NCBI RefSeq assembly: GCF_014633365.1
Contig: NC_068344.1
Coordinates: forward strand, 7,951,669-8,015,668
DNA from: Diospyros lotus
Taxonomy: Eukaryota; Streptophyta; Magnoliopsida; Ericales; Ebenaceae
DNA: 64,000 nt
Reading direction: 5' to 3'
Part shown: positions 48,066 through 59,473 of the stretch, piece after piece
How positions within the stretch are numbered: the first letter of the stretch is position 1
Layout: each line of letters opens with the position of its first letter
The notes under the pieces: generated by a model
Seen by the model: only the letters and a program-made list of their open reading frames with translations
The model's database searches: none
Told to the model about the DNA's origin: nothing
Program-made: the position numbers and the translations under genes

Positions 48066-51000
48066 ATGAAAATTTCGTCACATCGTAAGTGGATTGATAA
48101 TAGATGTAACCCAAGAAGGGGCGGGATTACTAGAGAATTTTATGAGGGTGTCGATGAGTTCATTCAATTTGCGTCCACTCAAGAAAGTTTTATAAGATTA
48201 GAATGAAAGTTAAAGTGCCTTTGTATGAAATGTGAGTGTCTAAGGTTTAAATCAGTCAATGAGGTGAAAAGAGATATTTATAAACATGAATTCATAAAAG
48301 ATTATTATTATTGAACGCATCATGGTGAAGAAGTACCTGTTGTGCCTCATAAGGTTGTTGAAAATGAATATTATAGAGAAGACAATTTTAGGGATCAGTT
48401 TAATTCCTATGAACAGATGGTAATGGATGCGGTTGGGCCATCAAATGCACCATATATAATACACGAGACTGGTACTGGAAGTGGTTATCAGACTTACAAT
48501 GTAGATGAAACACCGAATGAAAATGCACAAGCATTTTATGACATATTGTCTACTACACAAGCTCTATTGTATCCAAACTGCGAAGTAGAAAGTAAAATTT
48601 CTGCTGTAATTAGGATGTTGAGTATAAAGTCTGATTACAATATTCCTGAAGGTGGATATAATGAAATCATGCAGTTTATGCATCAAACAATGCCAATTGG
48701 TAATCGTGTGCCAACTGATTTTTATCATACCAAGAAATTGGTTTCGTAGCTTGGCCTCGGTTATCAAAAGATTGATTGATGTTCAAATGGGTGTATGTTG
48801 TATTACAAGAATGACGAATCCGGGATGAGTTGTAAGTTTTGTGGTCATCCTCATTTTAAACCTGTAAGAAGTGGGAAAGGAAAATTTAAATAAATTTCTT
48901 ATAAAAAATTATGGTATTTGCCTCTCATACCAAGACTGCAGAGAATATATGGTTCTACGGTTACAACTGCGAGCATGAGATGGCATCATGAAAGTCGAAG
49001 GGAGCCTGGTGTCTTGTCTCACCCGTTTGACGGGGAAGCATGGAAACATTTTGATCAGAAATATCCTAACTTCTCTGCCGATTCTAGAAATGTGAGGCTT
49101 GGTCTTTATGCAGATGGATTCACTCCATATGGTAAATTAGGTCGGCTGTATTCTTGTTAGCTGGTTATTGTGACGCTATATAACTTGCCTCATGAATTAT
49201 GTTTGAAAAGAGAGTTTCTTTTTTCTTACTGCTATTATTCCAGGTCCATCAAATTTGAGAAACAAGATAGATGTGTTCTTCAGCCTTTAATTGATTAACT
49301 AAAATTGTTGTGGTACGAAGGTGTTCTGACTTATGATATATCAACAAAAAATATTTTTTTCATGAAGGCTGCTCTATTATGGATCATCAATGATTTTCTT
49401 GTCTATGGAATGTTATCTGGTTGAATGACATTGGGTAGATTAGCGTGTCCATATTGTATAGAGAAAACCAAGGCTTTCAATCTCAAGTATAGTGGAAAGA
49501 CGTCATTTTTTGACTGTCACAGACAATTCTTACCTATGGATCACGTCTTCCGAAAAAATACAAGTGCATTTAGAAAAAACAGAGTCGATAATTCTTCTCC
49601 ACCACCACGGTTAACTGGAGATATCGTTTTTCAAAGAGTCTGTAATTTTGCTTCTATCCTCCAGTTACAGGACTGTGCGATGCCTAGGTATGGTGTTGAG
49701 CACAATTGGACAAAATGAAATATTTTCTAGGAATTGCCATATTGGAAAGATAATCTAATCCGACATAACCTAGATGTCATGCATATTGAGAAAAATATTT
49801 TTGACAATCTTTTCAATACAATTATGGATTTGAAGGGTAAAACTAAAGATAATGTCAATGTTAGAATGAACCTTAAAGAATATTATAGGCGCAAAGAACT
49901 TGAACTAATAGACCGTGGCAGGGCAAATATTGGAAACCTAAGGCCCAATACACATTCACAAGGGAACAAAAGTTAAGTGTTTTTACATGGATAAAAGAAC
50001 TTAAGCTCCCTGATTGATATGCTTCCAGATTAGGTAAGTGCGTTGATATGAGAAACGCAAAGTTATTTGGGTTGAAAAGTCATGATTGTCATGTTCTCAT
50101 GGAGCGATTACTTCCAACGGCATTTGCAGCATTACCAGATCGAGTTTGGAATCTGGTCACTGAGTTATGCTAGTTTTTCAAAGACATTTGCTCAACAATA
50201 TTGAGGATTGAACACCTAGATGTCATGGAACAAAATATACTCATCATTTTATACAAATTAGAGCATGTATTTCCTCCTCGATGGTTTAACCCAATGGAGC
50301 ATCTTTCAGTGCACTTAGTTTATGAAGCAAAGGTGGGGGGACCAGTATAATACAGATGGATGTATCCGTTTGAAAGGTACATCTGATATAATTTGAACCA
50401 TTAATTTTTAAAGATAATAAAATTCTTTTATATTGAGGAGATTTTCGAATGATTTAGGTTTCTCAACACTTTAAAGAAGAAGGCCTATAATAAAACTCGT
50501 GTAGAATGATCTATATGTGAGGCATATTTAATTGAGGAAACGTCCACATTTGGTTCATATTATTTTGCACCAAATGTTCCATCAAGAAGAACGAGAGTCC
50601 CTTGAAATGATGATGGGGGAGATTTTTCATATTCATAAATTTTCGTGTTTAATTATCCAGGCCATGCTGCAAGAGCAATGAAAATCAAGTGGATGGATGG
50701 GAAAGAGTTTGAAGTCGTCAAATTATATATTTTATTGAATACTCCGGAGGTCGAACCTTATATCGAGTAAGAATTAAAATTTAAATGAATATATTTATAA
50801 GTTCATACTTGGTTCATATTAATTGATTGATATATCATTTAAATTTTCCAGCATGTACACCAATCTATTGCGTCAGCTATATTCAAATATCACAGACGCA
50901 AAAATAGACAAAAAAATCAAGAAACATTTTCCTGAGTAGTTCCATCATCAAGTATGTTACTTCATATTAGATTATTTTTAATTGAATTTTAAAAATACAT

Positions 51001-51770
51001 TAAGTGATTCAAATATTTTCTCAGGTTAATTCGAATACTCAAGTTGTTACAAATCCATTAATTCAAAATATAGGATGGGGACCGACTCCAAATGTGCGGT
51101 ATTGGCCAATGTATTTCGTGAACGGATATAAATTTCATACCATCGAATGGAGTACTAGTAGATTTACCGAAAATTTTGGTGTTTGCGTGCCTGGGACAGG
51201 GTTGGATTCTCAGAGACCTATTATTACGAAATTTTTTTAGATATTATTGAATTGGAATATGTAGGCCTACCAATCAAAATGGTAGTTATGTTCAAATGTG
51301 AATGGTACGATCCAAGTCCTAGGGGAACCAAAATCCACGAAAAGTATGGTATTATTGAGGTTCGATCATCAAGAAGGTATAAGAAATATGATCCTTTCAT
51401 TTTTGCTCAACAAGCTGAACAAGTGTATTATGCGTTGTACCCCGACACTTGTCGTGATAAATGTGATTGGATGGTTGTTATTAAAACAAAGGCACGACTT
51501 ACAATAATGGCTCCCGAAGCTAACATGTAAGAACCTTTCTAGGAGGATGAAATACCAAAACTCCCGTAAATTGATCAAAATGATGACCTTAGAGGTAGTT
51601 TAAAAGATTTAGATGGGATAGTCGAGGAAATAGATGTTTCAATTATTGTTCAGCAAGAAGAAGATGATGATGCAGAGGAAGAATCTATATCAGAAAACGA
51701 CGAAGAAGAGTTATTATCTGATGACATAGATAGTGATGAATTTGTAAAAGAAGATTGATATATTTATGAA
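48066..51770 (+). pseudogene. CACTA TNP2-type transposase (TnpD homologue), broken
   Basis: From ATG 48066 the reading frame shows in order: a transposase-associated domain (KWIDNRCNPRRGGITREFYEG...HHGEE); the tnp2 core with the IDxCSNGCMLYYKND box; LYADGFTPYG (49110-49140); EGVLTYDISTK; RLACPYC; and DVMHIEKNIFDN (49764-49800). A DUF4218-type region follows (KSHDCHVLMERLLP, 50077 to YRWMYPFER, 50375). Then come a DUF4216-type region (51060-51530, with FKCEWYDPSPRG and DPFIFAQQAEQVYYALYP) and an acidic tail to about 51757. In-frame stops lie at 48204, 48312, 48747, 49158 and elsewhere. The frame from 48066 to 49976 is otherwise nearly unbroken. It once encoded the catalytic protein that cuts the CACTA ends; it cannot do so as it stands. 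Confidence 0.9.
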
Positions 51771-51882
51771 TACATGTGAATTCAAATATATATATTATGA
51801 TATGATATCTTTTGTATTTTTTAATGTCTGTGACCTTGTACGTTTTATTGTGTTTTTATGTTTCATGTAATTTCAAAAACAG

Positions 51883-53983
51883 ATGTCAGGACATTTATAT
51901 CCTGAACCAAGCAGGGGTAGGGGTAGAGAAAGACGTCGATCTTATATGAACACACCTTTCCCAGATCCTAGTAGTGCTGGTTCACAGTCTTCTCCTTCTG
52001 TCTCCACACATGTTATTCCGTCTACTCCTTTATATTCTCAGCCATTGCACCCACATGCTTTCATTTCCATGCCTCAATTCCAACAACCATTCCCCTCTAT
52101 GCCATATCATATGGGTTATACTACAGTCCCACCCACATCCCACCCACCTTTCCCAGATCCTAGTAGTGCTGGTTCACAGTCTTCTCCTTCTGTCTCCACA
52201 AATGTTGTTCCGTCTACTCCTTTATATTTTCAGCCATCGCACCCACATGCCTTCATTTTCATGCCTCAGTTCCAACAACCATTCCCCTCTATGCCATATT
52301 ATATGGGTTATACTACAGTCCCACCTACATCCCACCCACCTGAGACTGCACCACATTTTGTCCCCTATCCTGGGTCTACTTTTTATCCCATAGGAGGTTC
52401 ATACCCATACTCATTTATGCCGACACCACATGCACATCCTTCGACATTTTTTCCTACGCAGAATGTTGACCCGACTTCATCTGAGCCAATTAATACCGAC
52501 CGAGCTGATCACCAAGTAGAGTTATCCTGCAATTAGAACTGTGATCAATGAGTATCTTATATATATATATATATTTAGATAATTAATTGTTTGTGATTAT
52601 TTTACATATAAATGCAATTTCTTAGTTGTTGGTTTTACAATTTTTTCCCTGAGATTGGCCCACCAGGTGTACAGTCCAAGATTTGAAAGAGACGGTACAC
52701 TGAAGCTTGGCTTCATTGGGATGACATGCCTGAATTAACACGACGGATGTGGTTGGACAAATTTAACGTAAGTCTAATTGCAATTCTTAATTATAGAGAG
52801 TTTCAATTTAAAATTGTATACATATTTATTCATTTTTAATTTCTTGTAGAATGAGTTTAAGTGGCGACCCGATGAGAGTGATCGTATATGGATCACTTAG
52901 AATAAATCTGGTTGGAGAAATTTTAGAAATAATTTGAATAAAATTAAAGGAGATGTAGATAAAGGTAAGTTGATGGATCCAATGGTGTGGCGAGCATTAT
53001 AGGCCAAGTAGGATGAAGATGAATAGAAGAAGAGAGTAGAACAAAACAAAAAGAATCGCGCATCCTAGACTGGTGGGTCAGTCCACACAGGTAGATCCAT
53101 TCCTTTCACAAAGAGCCGAAGAAGGATGGTAATTAGTTTTTCTACTAATTAAATATAAATTTTATAAATTTATATAATAGTTTATATTATTTTTTATTTA
53201 TTTCATATATTTGTCATGCAGGCAAGGGAATTAGACCGCGAAACCAATGAATTTGAGATTTTTAGGAGAACCCACACTCGAAAGGATGATCAAAGACAAG
53301 AAGTGTGGGTTGATAATATATCAAAGGTCGTCGTGGTAATTGTATTTTTTACAATTTAATTAACATTACAATTTAATATTTTTTTTTATTAATTGACAAG
53401 ATCAATATTTTAATTTATATATATAGGAGGCGTTCGAGAGATTAAGTGCAAAGGCATCTTCAGTATCAACCGGCAGTAGTGAATCGTCCTGTTCACCTAC
53501 AATTGACGAACGTCAGATTTTTATCAAGCTGTCTCTGGTAGGAACAAGAAGGGTCATGTCTACGGTCTCGGCTCTCAAGGTAGGCAGTCTTTCCCGGTTG
53601 GATTCGATAGCAGTTCCAGTGGTTCATATGGGTTGTCGTCGGAATTAGAACAAATGAGATTGAGGGTCACCCAGATGAACGAGGAGTTACATTCCGCTCA
53701 AACCGAGGTGGTTGAGGTGGAAAATCAGTTGCAATCCACCTAATCTCGGATGGACACGAAGTTGCATTATGCTCGGACTAAGGTGACAGAGGTGAGAAAT
53801 GAGAATGTGCAGCTGCATCAGTGGCAGAAACAGATAATGAGGTGGCAAGAGCAAATGAATAGACAAATGATGACGTTACAACAACCTGGCCCGTATTATC
53901 AGCTACCTGGACAGTCGATTCAACCAAGACCGAGTAATCAGTTTTTTGATGATGAGGAACAAAATGATGATGATTGTAACTGA
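51883..53983 (+). pseudogene. CACTA TNPA-like protein gene (Transposase_24 type), broken
   Basis: The first exon-like frame (51883-52536, 217 codons) encodes a basic start (RGRGRERRR) and a proline-rich tract with a 64-residue tandem repeat. Later exon-like blocks have good splice sites: donor AAC/gtaagt near 52768, acceptor ttgtag near 52850, acceptor atgcag near 53221, and acceptor tatag near 53427. The last block carries KKGHVYGLGSQG, the signature of plant TNPA/Ptta-type CACTA proteins. A predicted coiled coil follows (53640-53870, heptad-like, with one in-frame stop at 53742) and an acidic end (DDEEQNDDDCN). TNPA-type proteins bind the subterminal repeats. In-frame stops in the middle blocks make it a pseudogene. 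Confidence 0.8.
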
Positions 53984-54379
53984 ATATTTATGAATTAATC
54001 AGTTTGACTTACAAATTCAGTTTTGTTATTTTAATAATTAATATGAATTTTGATTTTTTAAAAATAAAAATTAATTAATTAATTTATTTTAATTAATTAA
54101 AATAAATTATTAATTATCATTAATTTCATTTATATATAAATTTTATTTTAAATAAATATAAAATATAAAAAAAATTGAATAATAATTAAATATGAATTTT
54201 TTTATAAATAAATTTTTATTTATTGCAAATTTTTATAATTTTATTTTTAATTTACTTTAAAAATTTTATTTTTATTTTATCTTTTAAAATTATTATAGAA
54301 AATAATTTTTTTTATTTTTTTTAACATTTTAAAAAAATTTATTTATATAAATTATTAATAACTTTAGTTTTTATTTACG
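53984..54379. other. AT-rich spacer
   Basis: Very AT-rich DNA between the TNPA-like gene and the right subterminal repeats. No feature seen. Confidence 0.4.
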
Positions 54380-54645
54380 TTTAATTTTTTTTTTATTTTA
54401 CAGCTGATCAGCGATGAGTAAATAATCCGTCGCAATTTATTTATTTTTAATTTATTTTTTTCACAAAAATTAGCTGATTAGTGACGGGTGTATCGTACCC
54501 ATCGCTGAATTCATCACAAAACACCTCTGTCGCTAAATTTTAGTGACGCCAACTTTAGCGATAGGTAGGCCCCTATTGCTAAATCTGTCGCTAAAAAATT
54601 TAGCGACGAAAATTTTCGTCGCTAAAACTTTGAATTTTTGTAGTG
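54380..54645 (+). repeat. CACTA right subterminal array and terminus
   Basis: Multiple GCGATG / GTGACGGG / CGTCGCTAA motifs in both orientations end in a near-perfect small palindrome (AGCGACGAAAATTTTCGTCGCT, in two halves at about 54602-54623) and the TAGTG terminus. Motif wording matches the left array at 35455-36000, which ties the two ends to one element. Confidence 0.8.
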
Positions 54646-55573
54646 TCTTTTGGCATGTGCAAGGTGAGCATGGGGCTATGCATGGTGCATGAAGGTTGGC
54701 TGAGTGAGGTAGAGGCGTGGTTGTCATATTGGGGTGCACATGGGGACACGCATGGCCATGCATGGCCGCGTGTTGTGAGACATGGTTGAGTTCACTAGGG
54801 ACTCTCTAAGGGCAAGTCCTTGGATGGGTCTTTAGGGGACTCGAGAAAGTCTTCAAGGCTGGAAGGGTCTTTGGGGCTTCACATGGCCAAGGCTAGTACA
54901 CTGATGGCCAAGGCTTCATGGTCACATGTAGGTTAGGCTTTTAGGTCGAATGAGTCTGCAAGGCTATGCATGGCCAAGCTGGGCACCTGTGAGAGGGAGT
55001 CTCCCAGACATCCGGAAGACATGCCCGCTTGCTGGCTTGCACAGAGCCTGCCGGGGCCCCAAAAGGCCAAGAAAAGGGCCTTCGAGCGTGATTAACCCTT
55101 TTTATAAGGCTAGTCGCATTGCCCTTTCTCTCTCTTTCTATATATATATATGTGATATTTTTTAATATTTTTGGCTTTTTCCCTTGGCTCTAAAGGGTGG
55201 TATCTCAGTGGATGAACGTCCTTCCACGTGCACGCTTCTTGAGGACTACAAGCACTCTTTTTAAGGACTATGATCATGCTTCCTGAAGACCACGGGTGCA
55301 CTTATTGAGGACCATGGGCACGTTTCTCGAGAATTATGGGCGCACTTCTCGAGAACTTATTCGGGAGAAACTGTCCCAAGGACTACCCCACAATAATAGG
55401 TCCTCATTCTTACCTTTGGCTGCAAGGCAAAGGGAAGAGTATGTAGAATGTGGGGGAGTTGTCTCCAGAGAAGTCAAAATTTACTTTGGATGAATAACTC
55501 AATTAAATAGGCCGAGAGATATTCATTGAGCTAAATGGATGATTCAGATGATCAGGGCGTGAGGAACATATTA
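54646..55573 (+). repeat. Repeat family D, right of CACTA
   Basis: Non-coding, with GCATGG-rich wording in the first 150 bp that continues the 35260-35454 style. Segments about 'gggtctttaggggactc' resemble 2500-2650. Near 55240-55370 a loose ~25-bp repeat of 'gaccatgggcacg' type occurs. No gene. Confidence 0.4.
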
Positions 55574-57803
55574 TGTAACATCTCGATATTTTGAGAAAAT
55601 AATACTATGTAATTTTGAGTGTTAAAAAATAATTTATTGGAGATTTATGATTTTAAGGAATTTATTATATTTATGGAAGTATTAATTTGGGGTGTAAGTG
55701 TGGTTACTAGAAATTTTAGGGGTTTTTGGTGTAATTTCAAAAAATAAGCTTGAGAATCTCTTTAAAATTAATTGTGGACATTACAAATTTAAGGAGACTT
55801 GCAGGCGAGATGGCACGTGAACTAGGGGGGGCTTCTACAAGTCATGAGATATAGTTGAGAGCAATGAGGCTGGAAGTTTCCCAGCCAACCTAGGCACAAA
55901 ACGACGTCATTTTGGGCGCCATTACAGGCAGCTTAGCGCTGCAACGTGGCACACGCTGGTGACCTGCTTTGTTGTCAGCCATTCTTCATTATTTTGGCCT
56001 ATTTTTAATGCATTTTTTTGCCAAGTAAATTGAGATAATATCGTTTGACTTAGTGGTGTTATTGTGGATGAAGATTAACCAACTAATTGGGGGCCATGTG
56101 AAGCTAATTATGTTGAATTAGATGGTGTAAATGATGGCCCTTGGGGAAGTGTGAGAAACTTAGCTATTAAGACAACATTGGGTGTATAAATAAGAAGCAA
56201 AATTGGCTAAGGGGGTGTTTGGGGGTGAGGCAACGCAATTGGTGGAGAGCATTCAAATGGAATTAGAGAAAAATTTGGATAGTGTGCGATAGGAAATTGG
56301 AATTGAAAATGTTGGAGCTAGAATGCTTGATAACGATGGTGGGAAGCATTAAATTAAGGTAAGTTCCAAATGCACTATTTCCTTTGATTTGTGATGCAAG
56401 TTCTAAACCTTCTCTACTTGTTCATTAATCTCTGTGCAAGTCTTCGTCGTTTTGCACTTTTTATCTCCTCCCTTACCATGATTCAACTCATTGCATTAAT
56501 TATGTAAATACGCAAGGTAACCATATTATAGCTTGTGGGTTGTTGTTGAGTCTGTTGGCAGTGGCTTTAAGCTAAATATGAGACCCTTGCGATATTCAAT
56601 TCTAACTGTCACCACGCTTTGTATAATCCCACTTCTTGGGAATGATGTCGAACCTATGTAGGGCTAGGTTTTAGAGAGCCGGGGAGACTCGGTGTCATCG
56701 GGGAACTAATGGTGTGTCCACCTAGTTGTCTTGCATGGCGATGGCTGTCAACTGACCAGCCTCCTTTTAACCTGAGTGTCATTGAATAATCTGAACTAGG
56801 CCATAGCCTAAATAGTGACTGGTGTTGCCTTTAATCTTGGGGATGAAGTGGCATAAATGTGTACGTTATGTTGACCCTAGAATTATATGGAATATTATCA
56901 TGTTGACCTGTAAGCATTGGGCTGGAGCCTAATATCGTAGGTGTGTCGAAATTATGCGAGTAAGGGCTATTAATGTATATCATCAACTGCGTGGGCCAAA
57001 TGGTGTGGGCAGTTGCATAACATATGTGGAAATAGATGTTCATACATGACATGATGATTATATGCTTGCATATGCATGGAGAAAGTTGCTTGGACACGAC
57101 AGCATGTGTCCCCTCAACTTCTGAGCGAGGGCACTACTATCGTTGCATCGGTGACGTCCGGTAGGATGGTTATGAGCTATTATGGCAGGGAGGATGGCGT
57201 ATGCCTAAGAAACACAGTGGGTCTAGATGTTACCTATGATAGTGTCGAATACGTCGACATATGTGAGCCTAGGGGTTATTTGCATTCCATGAGCATAAGC
57301 ATATGTCATACATGAAACAAATTATAACATGGGATAAACCGCATGAAAAGCAACGTGAACGAGGAATATGTTTAGTTGAGATAATATGATGTGGTCACAT
57401 GATTGTTGTGTGTGCATGACATGTTGATTCTTACATTAGAGCACTTATTATCTTGCGCGGCAGTGTGATTGCAAGATGAGGATATCTAATTGTGATATAC
57501 TCGGTAGGTAATCGAGGGAGCTATGGCTTGCCAGACTCACCTGTGTAGAAGCCAAGATGAGGAATACTCGGTAGGTAACCGAGGGAGCTACGGCTCGATA
57601 GACTCACTTAGGCGGAAGCCAGGATGAGGGTAGATGACGGTCCACACTGCAGGCATGATATCCTTATCTATATATGCATATATGGCATATGGGATGCACA
57701 TTGTTGCTTATTGTATGAACAAGTGATTGAGTAGTTATATTCTGGAATCTTTGTATATGTATGGCATGCGATGTGTGTGCAAGTGAGTATGACATGGCAT
57801 AGG
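55574..57803 (+). repeat. Gypsy LTR, family G1, second copy (interrupted)
   Basis: It begins TGTAACATCTCGATATTTTG and shares ordered blocks with the LTR at 16662: an 'aaaacgacgtcattttgggc' segment, 'ctcctcccttaccatga' and 'cttgggaatgatgtcgaacc'. It stops at 57803 where the copia-1 LTR begins; its own end is not in the window. A 67-bp tandem duplication (starts 57497 and 57564, 'atactcggtaggtaa') lies in its right part. Confidence 0.65.
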
Positions 57804-59459
57804 TGTTGAGTTACATAGATCTTATCATATGCGCAGCGGAAATTAAAATTTAATTTGGAGGTATCCCGTTTTTCAGAAATTATGGTTTAATAAAACGAAG
57901 GCATAAACGAAAAATACCTCTTTGATGAAATCTTATTTCACCGTTAGATTTCCCGCCGTATAATCCTCCAAGTGTAGGATGCCGAGTCGGTCCACCCGAA
58001 ATCACTTCTATTCAAGAATATCAAAGAGAGAAGATAAGTAGAAGAAATTTTTCACAAAAAATTTCTAACTTACCTCTTGGATTCAAGAACACTTCTCCAA
58101 AATTCTCTCTACATTCAAGTGAATCAAGAAGACACTTATGAGAGAAAATAAGAGTTTGGAGCTATTTATAGTTCCAATTAAAAACTATTCTTCATTAAAT
58201 GGGTTGGGCTTCTCAAGCCCATTCCATTTAATGCAATTGGACCAAGCCCAATCCAATGGAATTTATTTGAATCCAATAGTGCCATTGGGCCAAGCCTAAT
58301 GTACTAGCAAAAGGCCCAACCCAATCTATGATTAAATAATTACATTCATAATATAATTATTTAATTACTCTTATTTATCCAATAAATAAATGCACTATAA
58401 TTAGTAATTATAAAATTACTAATTTATTTATTTTCTCTTTGAAAGTAATTTCTTTTTGGGTGGGACTTTCTGGGTCCACAAATAAATTGGCAACAAGAAT
58501 AATCAACAATTAATTCTCGTAAACCATGAGTGACATCTAGCAATATATCATGATTACCCAATTTATTGTGAAGCGGGTATTGTGAACCTTTTACTACGTT
58601 ACCATACAATACGGTCCTTCTATCATCCTATATCCCGACAAGATATGAGATCATGGTCAGTAGGTCGAATCTCTTAATCTTGTCATATGACCAAATCCAA
58701 AATCAATCTTGACAAATTATGACACAACCCGTATGGAACAAATTCCATCGTCATATTACCTCGGCCAAGGATTTATCGTCAAGTGATTACTGGATCGCAT
58801 AGGATATCCTCCTCATAAATCTCGAGGTGATAGATTCCATGTCTAATGCACACATACCTCATGTATCACTGAATCAGGCACATAGATACGTATGATTATC
58901 CTTGATTAGAACAACCACATGATATCGTTGATATCCTAATCCACCAATACACAGATATCCATGTCATCTCAGGTCTAAGGACTAGTTGTAAAATCGCAGC
59001 TAACATTAAATCATTGACCCGTGAGAAATAACCCATGTGATTTAATGTTAACAGTCCCGTTCAGTGAACTCGTTCTTGTAACGAGCACCCACTTATCTTC
59101 CTTCTATAGCTCATACAGAATGGCACGAGACTCACCAACCTTATCTTTCAGTATCTCATACTGAAACAAGGAGGAAGACAATGTGCTGGCCTTTACGAGT
59201 TGCTATCATCCATGATAGGAATTCTATGGCCAGGAACATGTTTATAGTATAACAAATTGTGGATTATCCGTAACTCGTATTCTTAACACTTAAGAATGGT
59301 ATCCACTTCTTATTATACTAATGGATATATGTTTTATAATTTAAACCATATTGCAATTTAAATAAAAACATAAACTTGCCATTTAAATAATATTTAAAGA
59401 ATTACAAGATCGAGTCCCTTTGTGTCACTGGAACTGGTCTTTAGGGCTCATATCTAACA
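57804..59459 (-). repeat. 3' LTR of copia-1
   Basis: On the minus strand it starts TGTTAGATATGAGCCC after the purine tract and ends ATGTAACTCAACA; the ends pair as TGTT/AACA. Length is 1656 bp. Its middle shares word order with the copia-2 LTR (a 'gttaccatacaatacggtcc' block at 58599 against 'gttaccatgtaatacgatcc' at 26985), so the two are related families. Confidence 0.8.
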
Positions 59460-59472
59460 ATCTCCCACTAGC
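59460..59472 (-). other. Polypurine tract of copia-1
   Basis: On the minus strand this reads TAGTGGGAGAT immediately before the LTR's TGTTAG. It lies within 14 bp of the gag-pol stop codon. The same AGTGGGAGA precedes the copia-2 3' LTR. Confidence 0.7.
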
Positions 59473-59473
59473 A

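Larger units (their letters stand above)
35455..54645 (+). mobile_element. CACTA (En/Spm) transposon with nested insertions
   Basis: The left end is CACTACAAGAAAATTAGTG at 35455. The right end is ...GAATTTTTGTAGTG at 54645, whose complement begins CACTACAAAAATTC. Flanking triplets are GCT and TCT, a 2/3 match to the expected 3-bp duplication. Both ends carry arrays of subterminal GCGACGG / CCGTCGC motifs. The right half holds TNP2-type transposase and TNPA-like genes in the usual order, both broken. The ~19.2 kb includes a solo LTR (39559-42284), a truncated LTR (44441-46857) and a Mutator-type element (38248-38676), so the CACTA core is about 13.6 kb. Confidence 0.88.
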
